This document shows positions 8,131 through 17,296 of a stretch of 64,000 nt of DNA, one piece after another. Source of the stretch: an uncultured Sphingomonas sp. Its GTDB lineage: Bacteria > Pseudomonadota > Alphaproteobacteria > Sphingomonadales > Sphingomonadaceae. A program made the translations under genes and the position numbers. The DNA lies in NCBI GenBank assembly GCA_913776255.1, contig CAJYLV010000068.1:78243-142242 (forward strand), written 5' to 3'. The notes below the pieces were generated by a model, which made no database searches, was not told where the DNA came from, and saw only the letters and a program-made list of their open reading frames with translations. Position 1 is the stretch's first letter. Every line of letters starts with the position of its first letter.

Positions 8131-10311
8131 TCACACGCGCGCGATCGTCGCGCTGCCGTCGAGCAACCGGACGGCCCGGTCCGCCGGCATCGGTCGTCCG
8201 AACAGGAAGCCCTGCGCGAACGGGCAGTGGCGGTCGCGCAGATACTGTGCCTGCGCCGCGGTCTCGACGCCCTCGGCGACGACCGCGATCCCCAGCCGCT
8301 GCGCGAGCCCCAGCATCGCATCGACGATCGCGGCGCCGTCGTGCCGGTCGGACAGATCCGCGACGAAGCTGCGATCGATCTTGATGACGTCGACCGGAAA
8401 GTCGCGCAGATGCTTGAGCGAGGCATAGCCGGTGCCGAAATCGTCGAGCGCGATGCTGATCCCGGCGCGGTGGAACAGCGCCAGCGTATCGCCGACCTGT
8501 TCGTTGCCGCGCCCGATGAAGACCGTCTCCGTCACCTCCAGCTCGATCAGCGTCGGCGGCAGGTCGTGGCGCCGCAATTGCGTCATGACGCGGTCGAACA
8601 GGTCGGTGCTGCGGAACTCGGCTGAGGAAAGATTGATCGCCACGGGAACGAGCGCCGCGCCCTGATCGCGCCAGCGTGCCAGATCGCGGCACACCTTCTC
8701 GAGCATCCGGTCGCCCAGCGCACCCGCGACCGCCAGATCGTCGAACGCCGCCGTGATCGTGTCCGGCCCCTGGATGCCCAGTGAGTCATGGCGCCAGCGC
8801 AATAGCGCCTCGAACCCGGACAGCGTGTTGGTGTCGAGCCGCACCTGCGGCTGGTAGAAGGGCACGATCAGATCGTCGCGCGCGATGGTGCGCGCGACCG
8901 ACAGCATCGACGCGCGCCGTTGCAGGCCCGCGCGCATCTCGGGCCGGAAATGCGAGATCGCCCCCCGCGCACCGGCCTTGCCGGCGTAGAGCGCGATATC
9001 GGCCGACTTGAGCAACTGATAGGCGTCGCGTCCATCCGCCGGGAACAGCGCCGCGCCCGCGGTCGCCTGACAGTCGATCGTCATCAGGTCGGTGACCAGC
9101 GGCTCGCGAAGCGACGTCAGCGCCGCGCCGATCCGCGCGTGTGCGGCGTCCGCGGACGCGGTCTCGATGATCGCGGCGAATTCGTCGCCGCCCAGCCGCG
9201 CGACCACCGCCCCGTCGCCCAGGGCGGCGCGCAACCGGCCGGCCACCGCGCAGAGCAGGCGGTCGCCGGTGTCGTGCCCCATCGCGTCGTTGATCTCCTT
9301 GAGGTGATCCACGTCGAACAAGGCGAGGGTCAGGGCGACGCCGCCGCCGTCCTGCTGCCGGTCGATCGCCTCCTCCAGCAGCCGGCTGAACGTCGCGCGG
9401 TTCGCCAGACCGGTCAGCGGATCATGCTCCGCTGCCCAGCGGATGCGCTGCTCGGCGGTGATGCTTCCGGTAACGTCGTGGACCGTCACCAGCACGCGCT
9501 CGATCCGGTCGCTGGCCGCCTTCACCCGCCATCCCGCGGTCTGGATCCAGCGGACCGCGCCGTCGTCCGCGCGCCGGATCCGCAGCGTCACGTCGAACCG
9601 CGCCGCGGCGCTCCCCTCCGGCACCGCATCGAACAGCCGTTGCAGCAGCGGGCGGTCCTCGGGGACTACCAGCGCCAGCGCGCCGGCCGGGTCGGCGGGC
9701 ACGTCGCTGCCGAACCCCAGCATGGTGCGGAATTCATCCGACCACGTGAGCTGTTTGCGCGCGACGTCATAGTCCCAGATGCCGATCCCCGCCGCCTGCG
9801 CCGCGAGCCGGAAGCGTTCCTCGCTGGCCTGCACCGCCTCCTCGGCGCGCCGGCGATCCTCGATATCCTCAAGCGTCCCGAACCAGGCGACCAGCCGGCC
9901 CGCCGCGTCCAGATAGGGCGAGGCATGTGCGCGGAACCAGCGATACCGCCCGTCGCGCGATCGCAACCGATAGTCGACCCCGATCGGCGTGAGCGTGGCG
10001 AGTGCCCGCTCCCACGCCTCCAGCGTTCCCTGCACGTCCGCCGGGTGCAGCGCGTTCACCCAGCCGCGGTCGAGCGCTTCGGCCCGTTCGATGCCGGTGA
10101 CCTCTTCCCATCGCGAGCTGACCGTCCGGATCGCCCCGCTCGGGTCCGCGCTCCAGCTGATGTGCCGGGCAAGCTCGACGCTGATCCGGTAATGTTCGGC
10201 GGGGTCGCCGACGGCCGGCCATGCTGCGGCGGGTGGCGGATCGGCCGGTTGCGGCAGGGACGAAGCTCGACTGGTCCCCCGCCGCCGCGTCGTCTGCCCA
10301 TGCTGCCGCAT
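8131..10311 (-). CDS. Cytoplasmic PAS-PAS-GGDEF-EAL cyclic-di-GMP enzyme
   Basis: The 726-residue protein lacks membrane segments. Two PAS domains occupy about residues 40-160 and 165-285, each followed by a PAC-like segment. GGDEF covers about 290-455 with an intact ARLGGDEFA site, and EAL covers about 470-720 with EALLRW, ELEVTET, DDFGTGYASL, KIDRSF and EGVET all present. Both cyclase and phosphodiesterase activities therefore look possible, with PAS-sensed signals setting the balance. It ends three bases from the convergent CPA1 gene. The start ATG 10311 follows a G-rich ribosome-binding stretch. The next gene on the same strand is a xylanase. Confidence 0.92.
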   Translation of the reverse strand: MRQHGQTTRRRGTSRASSLPQPADPPPAAAWPAVGDPAEHYRISVELARHISWSADPSGAIRTVSSRWEEVTGIERAEALDRGWVNALHPADVQGTLEAWERALATLTPIGVDYRLRSRDGRYRWFRAHASPYLDAAGRLVAWFGTLEDIEDRRRAEEAVQASEERFRLAAQAAGIGIWDYDVARKQLTWSDEFRTMLGFGSDVPADPAGALALVVPEDRPLLQRLFDAVPEGSAAARFDVTLRIRRADDGAVRWIQTAGWRVKAASDRIERVLVTVHDVTGSITAEQRIRWAAEHDPLTGLANRATFSRLLEEAIDRQQDGGGVALTLALFDVDHLKEINDAMGHDTGDRLLCAVAGRLRAALGDGAVVARLGGDEFAAIIETASADAAHARIGAALTSLREPLVTDLMTIDCQATAGAALFPADGRDAYQLLKSADIALYAGKAGARGAISHFRPEMRAGLQRRASMLSVARTIARDDLIVPFYQPQVRLDTNTLSGFEALLRWRHDSLGIQGPDTITAAFDDLAVAGALGDRMLEKVCRDLARWRDQGAALVPVAINLSSAEFRSTDLFDRVMTQLRRHDLPPTLIELEVTETVFIGRGNEQVGDTLALFHRAGISIALDDFGTGYASLKHLRDFPVDVIKIDRSFVADLSDRHDGAAIVDAMLGLAQRLGIAVVAEGVETAAQAQYLRDRHCPFAQGFLFGRPMPADRAVRLLDGSATIARV

Positions 10312-10415
10312 ACACCCCCCCGAGTCGGGAGCAGGTTAGCACTCCGCTGCGGGCAAGTCGTTAAAAGGCAAGTGCTTAACCCGCTGCGCGCCGCCCGCGG
10401 CCCTGCGCGGGAACG

Positions 10416-11555
10416 CTAGGCGGCCGGTCGCGGCGGTGCGGCGGCCAGCGCCTGCGCGATCGCGGCGCGCAGCGGCTTGGGCCGGTAGCCGGCGTCATAC
10501 GGGCACGGCCGGCGCGCCGCCTTGTCCGGGCGCGGCTCGAACGAGCCGATCCAGCTGAACCGGTCGCACAGGCCCCAGGCGACCACGTCGCGCAACTGCG
10601 GATAGCTGAACATCACGTCGAGGTAGCGCCGCGCATAGTCCGCCACGCCGCGGTCGCGCGCCGCCGGGTCGACCGGCAGCCCGTTGTCGCGCACGTCCAG
10701 CTCGGTGATGAGCAGCCGATAGCCCATGCCGGTCACCGCATCCAGGAAGTGCCGCCAGTCGCGCTCATAGGCGCGGGCGCTGCCGCTCGTATCGGGATCG
10801 TCGGTGACGAGATGCGACTGCACGCCGAGCGCGTGAACCGGCACCCCACGCCGCCGGAATCCCTCCAGCAGCCGCAGCACGCCGGCGCGGTGCGCGGCAT
10901 TGCCCGGTTCCCAGCTCATATAATCGTTGTAGACCAGCTCGGCATGCGGCGCGTGATCGTGCGCGGTATGGAAGGCGAGATCGAGCGTCGCCTCGGTGCC
11001 CCCGATCGCGCGGCTGAGCGCGGTTACCTCCAGCGCGCCCGTTTCGGGCGTCACGGCTTCGTTCACCACGTCGTAACTGGCGATGCGTTTGCCGTACCGC
11101 TGCGTCACCGCGGTGATGTGATCGATCAGAATGGCGCTCGCCGACTGCGCCGGCCGCGCACCGAAGTCGTATTTCTCCAGCCACGCCGGCATCCATTTGC
11201 GGCGTTGCCACAGCAGATTGTGCCCACGCACCGCCATGCGCTGCTGCGCCGCCCAATCCATGATCCGGTCGAACGCCGCAAAGTCGAAACGCCCGGGCGC
11301 CGGCCGGAGGTGCTGCCATTTCATCTCGTTTTCGGCGACGAGCAGCCCGCACTCGGCGCGCAGCAGCGCGGCATAGGCCGGATTGTCCGCCGACGCCCCG
11401 CCCGGCCGCGCGGACAGCGCCGATCCGAAGCGCAACCCCTTGCGCCCCGCCACGTCATTGAGCCCGTCCGGCCCCGTCGCGCCCGCCAGCGGCGCTGCGA
11501 ACGGGAGGGCGAGAGCGCCGGCCAGACTTGCTCGCCGCGTGATGTCAATCGTCAT
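10416..11555 (-). CDS. GH10 endo-1,4-beta-xylanase, probably Tat-exported
   Basis: The 379-residue protein has a twin-arginine-type leader (TRRASLAGALALPFAAPLAGA). The GH10 core follows, with acid/base Glu166 in YDVVNEAV and nucleophile Glu285 in LLITELDVRD, plus the WHxLxW-like block GHNLLWQ and substrate-site residues in NDYMSWE. It would hydrolyse xylan backbones in the periplasm or outside the cell. No carbohydrate-binding module is attached. It stands alone between two GGDEF-EAL genes rather than in the sugar locus at 22-32 kb, although it could feed that locus. The alternative, a GH10 enzyme on another beta-glycan, cannot be excluded. Confidence 0.93.
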   Translation of the reverse strand: MTIDITRRASLAGALALPFAAPLAGATGPDGLNDVAGRKGLRFGSALSARPGGASADNPAYAALLRAECGLLVAENEMKWQHLRPAPGRFDFAAFDRIMDWAAQQRMAVRGHNLLWQRRKWMPAWLEKYDFGARPAQSASAILIDHITAVTQRYGKRIASYDVVNEAVTPETGALEVTALSRAIGGTEATLDLAFHTAHDHAPHAELVYNDYMSWEPGNAAHRAGVLRLLEGFRRRGVPVHALGVQSHLVTDDPDTSGSARAYERDWRHFLDAVTGMGYRLLITELDVRDNGLPVDPAARDRGVADYARRYLDVMFSYPQLRDVVAWGLCDRFSWIGSFEPRPDKAARRPCPYDAGYRPKPLRAAIAQALAAAPPRPAA

Positions 11556-11663
11556 TGCTGCACCCCGCCCGCGCTGATGAGGTCTTCGACTTTCTCGACC
11601 GCCCTAAACGATCCTGCGGCCGAAACGCCGCCTTCGTTAATCAGGTGTTGAGGATTTTCCTGC

Positions 11664-13985
11664 ATGGAAGTTCCGGGGAGTTTCTGCGGCTTGCGCACCA
11701 ATCGGGATCAGACGGCCAAGCAGGCGCGCTGGCGGTTCGCCGCGGCCGTCGCACTGCCGGTCGCCTTGCTGGCGCTGGGCCTGACCGCGACGGTCTTCTA
11801 CGCGCTCGGCATCGCCTCGAGGCAGGCGGATCTGGTCTCGGCGCAACGTCAGGGACATGAAGCGCGGCTCGCGCTCGACGACGCGCTGGACGAACTCGCG
11901 CAGAGCCAGGCGGGGGTGGCGATCTGGAGCCCGCTGCTGCGCGAACTCTACAAGCCGCGGCCGAACTGGGACTGGATCGACATCAACGCGGGCACCTGGC
12001 TGAACTACGTCTTCGCGCACGACGTCGACATCATCCTCTCGCCGCGCGACGCTCCGGTCTACATGATGCAGAACGGCATCCGCGTGGCGTCGCCCGGACA
12101 CGCGGCGGCGATCTATTCGCGCGCCGCCGCGCCGCTGATCGATGCGGTCCGTGCGCGCACTCGACGCGCGCCGAACCGGCACGAGCGGCTGCCCGGGCAG
12201 CCCGCCGCCGCGCATGCGACCGTGCGCACCTCGCCGAGCGCGACCCATGCCACCAGCATCGTGGCGATCGGGCGCCATCCGGCGGCGGTCAGCGTCATGC
12301 GGATCATCCCCGACGGCAGCGATGGCGACGCACCGCCCGGCGCCGCGCCGCTGTTGCTGAGCGTACGCTATCTCGACCGGTCGTTCGCGCGGCAGCTGGC
12401 GACGGTGCAGCTCCTGTCCGGCGCGCACGCCACTGTCAGGCCCCTGCAGCTCGACGAGCATGGCATTCCGCTCGTCGCGGAGGACGGTGCCACGGTCGGC
12501 CTGCTCGCCTGGCGTCCGGACCGGCCGGGCCACGCCGTGTGGAAGGCGATGGTCCCCACCGCCGCGCTCGTGCTGGCCGGGTTGCTTGGCACCGTGGCGG
12601 TGCTGCTCGCCGGGGTCGGGCGACTGATGCGCAAGGATGCCGCGTCGCTCGACCGGCTGCGCGTGGCGCACCTCGAATTGCAGGCGAAGGAAGCGCAGGC
12701 GCATCGTCTCGCCTATCAGGATCCGCTCACCGGGCTGGCGAACCGCGCGCGGCTGATCGCGGTCCTCGACGACATGGTCGGCGCGCCGACCGAGGGCGTC
12801 CGCGCGGTGCTGCTCATCGATCTGGATCGCTTCAAGCAGGTGAACGACACGCTCGGGCATCTCGGCGGCGATCATCTGATCCGACAGGTCGCGATGCGGC
12901 TGGAGGCGCTGGTGCTGAGCGGCGATCTGGTCGCGCGGCTGGGCGGCGACGAGTTCGCGGTGCTGCTGGGCGCGCGGACGGATGAGGCGGCGATCGAGGC
13001 GGTCGCGGTGGCGATGGTGTCCGCCCTGCAGCAACAGTTCGTGGTGCTGGGCACGAACGTCCACATCGGCGCGAGCATCGGCATCGCCTGCTTCCGCGAC
13101 GCACAGGGCGACCGGGTCGAACTGATGCGGACCGCCGACATCGCCATGTACCGCGTGAAGGCCGAGGGGCGGAACGGTCACCGCTTCTTCGCCGCCGCGA
13201 TGGACGAGAGCGTGAAGCTACGGCGCGAGATCGAGGACGACCTGCGCGCGGCCCTCACCGGCGAGCAGGAGCTGCTCGTCCACTATCAGCCGCAGATGGA
13301 CGGCAGCGGCACCCGGGTGATCGGCGTCGAGGCGCTGTTGCGCTGGAACCATCCCCGGCGGGGCTGGCTCGCCCCGGCGGCCTTCATCAATGTCGCCGAA
13401 GAAAGCGGTCTGATCGACGCGCTCACCTGCCGCGTGCTGCGCGCCGCATGCGGGGTCGCGGTGACGTGGCCCAACCTGTCCGTCGCGGTCAATATCTCGC
13501 CGGTGCAGTTCCGGTCGCGGACACTGGCGACCGAGCTGATCGCGATCGTGCGTGAGACCGGCGCCTCTGCCCGCCAGATCGAGCTGGAGGTGACCGAAAG
13601 CGTCCTCCTCGACAATGACGAGGTCGTGCGCACCACGCTGGGCACGCTGCGCCGCGCGGGCTTCCGCATCGCGCTCGACGATTTCGGCACCGGCTATTCG
13701 AGCCTCAGCTATCTGAGCAAGTTCGAGGTCGACAAGATCAAGATCGACCGCAGCTTCATCAAGCGGCTGGGCGAGGCCGACGACGCGGCGGCGATCATCC
13801 ATGCCGTGGTGCGGCTCGGCCATGCGATGGGGCTGCGGGTCACCGCCGAGGGGGTCGAGACCGGGCGGCAACGCGCCTTCCTCGAACACGCCGGTTGCAA
13901 CGAGTTGCAGGGCTTTCTGTTTTCCGAGGCGGTCCCGGCCGCCGCGCTGGAGCGGCTGCTCGGGCGGTTCGAGCAGGCAGCCTAA
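11664..13985 (+). CDS. Membrane-bound CHASE4-like-GGDEF-EAL cyclic-di-GMP enzyme
   Basis: The 773-residue protein has a transmembrane segment near residues 24-48, a periplasmic sensor of about 235 residues and a second transmembrane segment near 290-315. The sensor segment WSPLLRELYKPRPNWDWI resembles CHASE4 domains. The cytoplasmic part holds GGDEF (ARLGGDEFAVLL) and EAL (EALLRW, ELEVTES, DDFGTGYSSL, KIDRSF, EGVET), all intact. It should link an external signal to cyclic-di-GMP turnover. The start ATG 11664 has GAGG upstream. It is divergent from the xylanase with 108 bases between, and its stop overlaps that of the convergent permease. Confidence 0.92.
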   Translation: MEVPGSFCGLRTNRDQTAKQARWRFAAAVALPVALLALGLTATVFYALGIASRQADLVSAQRQGHEARLALDDALDELAQSQAGVAIWSPLLRELYKPRPNWDWIDINAGTWLNYVFAHDVDIILSPRDAPVYMMQNGIRVASPGHAAAIYSRAAAPLIDAVRARTRRAPNRHERLPGQPAAAHATVRTSPSATHATSIVAIGRHPAAVSVMRIIPDGSDGDAPPGAAPLLLSVRYLDRSFARQLATVQLLSGAHATVRPLQLDEHGIPLVAEDGATVGLLAWRPDRPGHAVWKAMVPTAALVLAGLLGTVAVLLAGVGRLMRKDAASLDRLRVAHLELQAKEAQAHRLAYQDPLTGLANRARLIAVLDDMVGAPTEGVRAVLLIDLDRFKQVNDTLGHLGGDHLIRQVAMRLEALVLSGDLVARLGGDEFAVLLGARTDEAAIEAVAVAMVSALQQQFVVLGTNVHIGASIGIACFRDAQGDRVELMRTADIAMYRVKAEGRNGHRFFAAAMDESVKLRREIEDDLRAALTGEQELLVHYQPQMDGSGTRVIGVEALLRWNHPRRGWLAPAAFINVAEESGLIDALTCRVLRAACGVAVTWPNLSVAVNISPVQFRSRTLATELIAIVRETGASARQIELEVTESVLLDNDEVVRTTLGTLRRAGFRIALDDFGTGYSSLSYLSKFEVDKIKIDRSFIKRLGEADDAAAIIHAVVRLGHAMGLRVTAEGVETGRQRAFLEHAGCNELQGFLFSEAVPAAALERLLGRFEQAA

Positions 13986-15259
13986 GCGGCGCGCCTGACC
14001 CAACCGTAGACGGGAATCCCCGCGGCGAGCAGCACCAGCGCCCAGGCGTTCGCCTCGAGGCCGAGCCCGTACGACAGCCATGCGACGAACCCGGCCGCCA
14101 CCACTCCCGCCGCGCGCGCCGCCGCATCGCCGCGCAGCAATCTCAGACCGGCCAGCGCGCTGACGAAATAGGCGAGCATGCCCGCCGCCAGCGACACCGC
14201 CGCCACGAAGGCGAACAGGTCGCCCATGCCGCGCGTGTAATTCGCGAGCGTCACGCCCGTCACGAGCGCGCCGGCCAACAGGTGCGCGCGCACCGGCACG
14301 CCCGCGCCGTTCTCGCGTCCGAACCAGTGCGGGAATACCCCGCCCCGCGCCATCGCCCGCGGCACCTCGCCCTGCAACAGCACGAACCCGTTGAGCGTCC
14401 CCAGCGCGCTGACCGTCGCGAACAGCGCGACGATCTGGGTCGTGGTCCCGCCGAGCGCACCCCCGAGGAAATCGGCGATCGGTGCCGGGGAGGCCGCGAC
14501 GGCCGCGCGCGGCATCAAGCTGGTGATCGCTCCGGAGACGACCAGATAGATCAGCCCCACCGCGGCGGTGCCGATCAGCGTCGCGCGCGGCACCGTCCGT
14601 GCGGGGTCCTGCATCCGGTCCGCGGGGACCGTTGCCGACTCGACCCCGAGGAACCCCCAGAACGTCAGCGCCGCCGCGCCCGCGATCGTCCCGGCGGTGA
14701 GAGGCACCGGCGGCTCGTGCACCACCGCTGCGCCGCCCTCGCCCAGCAGCAGCCACAGCGCGAGCAATGCGACGGCGGCGAGCGGTACCAGCTTCAGCGC
14801 CATCGTCACCATCTGCACCTGCGCCGCCGCCGCCACGCCGCGCACGTTGACGCCCACGAACACCCAGATCATCGCCACCGCCGCAATGGCGGCGTGGGGC
14901 GCGAGCGCCGGAATCGCGACGCTCAGCGCGCTGACCGCCGCCACCGCCACCGCGCCGTTGCCCGCCCAGATCAGCGTCCAGTGACTCCACGCCGTCGCAA
15001 AGCCGATTGCGGGGCCAAAGGCCGCATCGGCATAGGCATAAGGGCCGCCCGCCTGCGGCACCGCCGCCGCGAGCCGCGCGAAGACGAACGCCAGCGTCAT
15101 CGCTCCGGCGATCGTCACCACCCAGCCCCAGGTCGCATTCGCCCCGAACGGCGCCAGCGTCGCGGGCAGCAGGTAGATGCCCGACCCGATCAGATTGCCC
15201 ATCACCAGTGCCAGCGCACCCCAGAACCCGAGCGCCTTTCTGTCGGTCAGAGCGTCCAC
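13982..15259 (-). CDS. APC superfamily amino acid permease
   Basis: About 12 hydrophobic segments and the first-helix motif GNLIGSGIYLLPA place this 425-residue protein in the amino acid/polyamine/organocation superfamily; the motif marks the unwound substrate-binding helix. I prefer GTG 15259 because the conserved membrane domain then begins about eight residues in, as in relatives. ATG 15331 and TTG 15376 are in frame but add a polar extension with poor ribosome-binding sites. Substrate is probably an amino acid or amine and is not resolved. The gene runs in the same direction as the carboxylesterase upstream (about 145 bases), but co-transcription is uncertain. Confidence 0.85.
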   Translation of the reverse strand: MDALTDRKALGFWGALALVMGNLIGSGIYLLPATLAPFGANATWGWVVTIAGAMTLAFVFARLAAAVPQAGGPYAYADAAFGPAIGFATAWSHWTLIWAGNGAVAVAAVSALSVAIPALAPHAAIAAVAMIWVFVGVNVRGVAAAAQVQMVTMALKLVPLAAVALLALWLLLGEGGAAVVHEPPVPLTAGTIAGAAALTFWGFLGVESATVPADRMQDPARTVPRATLIGTAAVGLIYLVVSGAITSLMPRAAVAASPAPIADFLGGALGGTTTQIVALFATVSALGTLNGFVLLQGEVPRAMARGGVFPHWFGRENGAGVPVRAHLLAGALVTGVTLANYTRGMGDLFAFVAAVSLAAGMLAYFVSALAGLRLLRGDAAARAAGVVAAGFVAWLSYGLGLEANAWALVLLAAGIPVYGWVRRAA

Positions 15260-15402
15260 GCGTTGATCTTTCGTCCGTCCATAACTGTACCCGCCGTCGT
15301 TCCTGCCCCTGCTAACCGACAAGGCCGACATACTCCACGGCCATCGGGCCGGGAGCGAGCGGCGCGAGATGATCAAGTCTTGCGAGGCTGGACGACCGGT
15401 GT

Positions 15403-17052
15403 TCAGGTCAGGAGCACGCGCCGCGCCCTGCCCTCCGGATCATCCGCCATCCGGCTCTCGACGTCGAAGATCATCGTCTGGCACCGCACCGGGTCGCTGG
15501 GCGCCCATGCCAGTCCGGGCTGGCTGGGGTTTCCGGTGCGGGCGAAGGTCGCCCAGGCGGTCGCCATCGTCCGGCCGAGGCGCTGCGCCTCGATACCGTT
15601 GCCGGTGCCCTGCGCACAGCGCGCGACATTGTCGAAGCAGAAGGCCAGATCGGCGGTGTGCCACGCGCCCGCCATCCCACCCAGCTGCGGTGACTGGAAC
15701 TGGAACAGATATTGGTAGACGGGCGCGCCGCGCTGCGCATGCTTCATCCGCACCATGTCCTGAACGCGGTTGCGGTTCATCAGCCCCTGCACGCCATAGG
15801 CGAGCGTGCGGATGCTCTTCTCCGGGTGCGCCGCCTTCATCGCCGCGATCAGCCGATCGGCCTTGCTCGCCCCCATCTGTTTCGTCAGGTCGGCGCGCCA
15901 TTGCGCCTCCTGCGGATCATAGCTCCACCGCATCCCCTCCTCGCTGGTGTTGCCCACCATGAATGGCACGTCGCGCGACCCGGCGGGCGCGACGTCGGAG
16001 AAGGAGCGGACGTCGATCACCCGCCCGTCGAGCGTCGGATTCCAGCCGACGCGCGGTGTCAGCGCCGGTCCCATCGGCCCGCGTGGGCCGTTGATCTCGT
16101 CGGCGACCGCATTGCCGGCCTCGAACAAGGGCTTCCACGCGATCTTCTGCAACGCGCCGATATCGGTGTCGCCGATGCCGAGCCGACGCAGCACCCGGCG
16201 TGCGAAATCCTGCGACTGTTCGGCGCCGGGCAGCGCGCCACCGCCACCCGATTGCGCGGCCGCCCGGTGGATCATGCCCTTGCCGCCCTGCATCCCGAGC
16301 AGCGTCGTGACCTTGGACCCGCCGCCGGACTGGCCGTAGATCATCACCTTGTCGGGATCGCCGCCGAACCGTGCGATGTTTTCCTGCACCCATCGCAACG
16401 CGGCGAGGCAGTCGGTCATGCTGACGTTGACCGATTCCTCATAGGCGGCCCCGCCGACGTGGCGCAGATCGAGGAAGCCGAGAACGTTCAGCCGGTGGTT
16501 GAGCGACACCTGCACCACGTCGTGATGGCGCGCCATCTGCGCGCCGTCGTGCGAGGCGAGTTCGTACGACGAGCCGAAACTGAATCCGCCGCCGTGGAAG
16601 TACACCATCACCGGCCGGTTCCCCGACAGCGACGGCGTCCAGATGTTGAGCCGCAGCATGTCCTCGCCGAGGAAGCCGTCGGTCCATTGTTGCAGGAAGG
16701 TATGCTCGACGGCGCGATAATCGTGCGGGGTCTGCGGACAATTGGGTCCGTAGGTGAAGGCGTGGAAGTCCTCGGTCCAGCGCGTCGGCGGCTTTGCCGG
16801 CAGCCAGCGGTTCTCGCCGCCGGTATCCGCACCGTACGGAACACCCTTGAACGTATAGACCCCGTCATCGAGATAGCCCCGCACCGGGCCGTATTGCGTG
16901 CGCGCCGTCGCGTCGCGGGGCGTCGAGCAGATCTGGCCTTCCGCCGGCGGTCCACGCCGCTGCGCGCTCCCCGACGCAGGAAGCATCAGCCCCGCCGCAC
17001 CGATGACCGGCGCGAGCAGCGCCTCGCGACGCCCGAATGATGGGTTCGGCAT
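15403..17052 (-). CDS. Type-B carboxylesterase, exported
   Basis: The 549-residue protein has a twin-arginine-like leader (GRREALLAPVIGAAGLMLPA). The alpha/beta-hydrolase core shows the oxyanion hole HGGGF (153-157) and nucleophile elbow GQSGGG with Ser242, slightly different from the usual GESAGG. The His is most likely in GAWHTADL. Length fits the COesterase family. ATG 17052 is chosen over GTG 17061 because GAGGGAG lies eight bases before the ATG and would overlap the GTG. It likely cleaves an ester of a plant or aromatic compound in the periplasm; the substrate is unknown. Confidence 0.9.
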   Translation of the reverse strand: MPNPSFGRREALLAPVIGAAGLMLPASGSAQRRGPPAEGQICSTPRDATARTQYGPVRGYLDDGVYTFKGVPYGADTGGENRWLPAKPPTRWTEDFHAFTYGPNCPQTPHDYRAVEHTFLQQWTDGFLGEDMLRLNIWTPSLSGNRPVMVYFHGGGFSFGSSYELASHDGAQMARHHDVVQVSLNHRLNVLGFLDLRHVGGAAYEESVNVSMTDCLAALRWVQENIARFGGDPDKVMIYGQSGGGSKVTTLLGMQGGKGMIHRAAAQSGGGGALPGAEQSQDFARRVLRRLGIGDTDIGALQKIAWKPLFEAGNAVADEINGPRGPMGPALTPRVGWNPTLDGRVIDVRSFSDVAPAGSRDVPFMVGNTSEEGMRWSYDPQEAQWRADLTKQMGASKADRLIAAMKAAHPEKSIRTLAYGVQGLMNRNRVQDMVRMKHAQRGAPVYQYLFQFQSPQLGGMAGAWHTADLAFCFDNVARCAQGTGNGIEAQRLGRTMATAWATFARTGNPSQPGLAWAPSDPVRCQTMIFDVESRMADDPEGRARRVLLT

Positions 17053-17296
17053 GACAGACACTCCCTCTCCTGCGCCGCTTCGCGGACCGCTTGTCGCGAT
17101 GATAGCGCCGTCGCGCCAGGATCATATAGGATATTTCATGGTTGTTCGTTTCCGCCGAAGCGGGTCGCCGCGGCGTCGTAGCAGTAGGCGCTAAACCGCG
17201 GATCGAAGGCCGAAGTGTCGCGCCCGCCCATCCGCCCGCGCGCGGAACGCGTCACGCGGCGGGTTCCTTTCCGGCGCTTCAGGCGTATGCGGCGCT

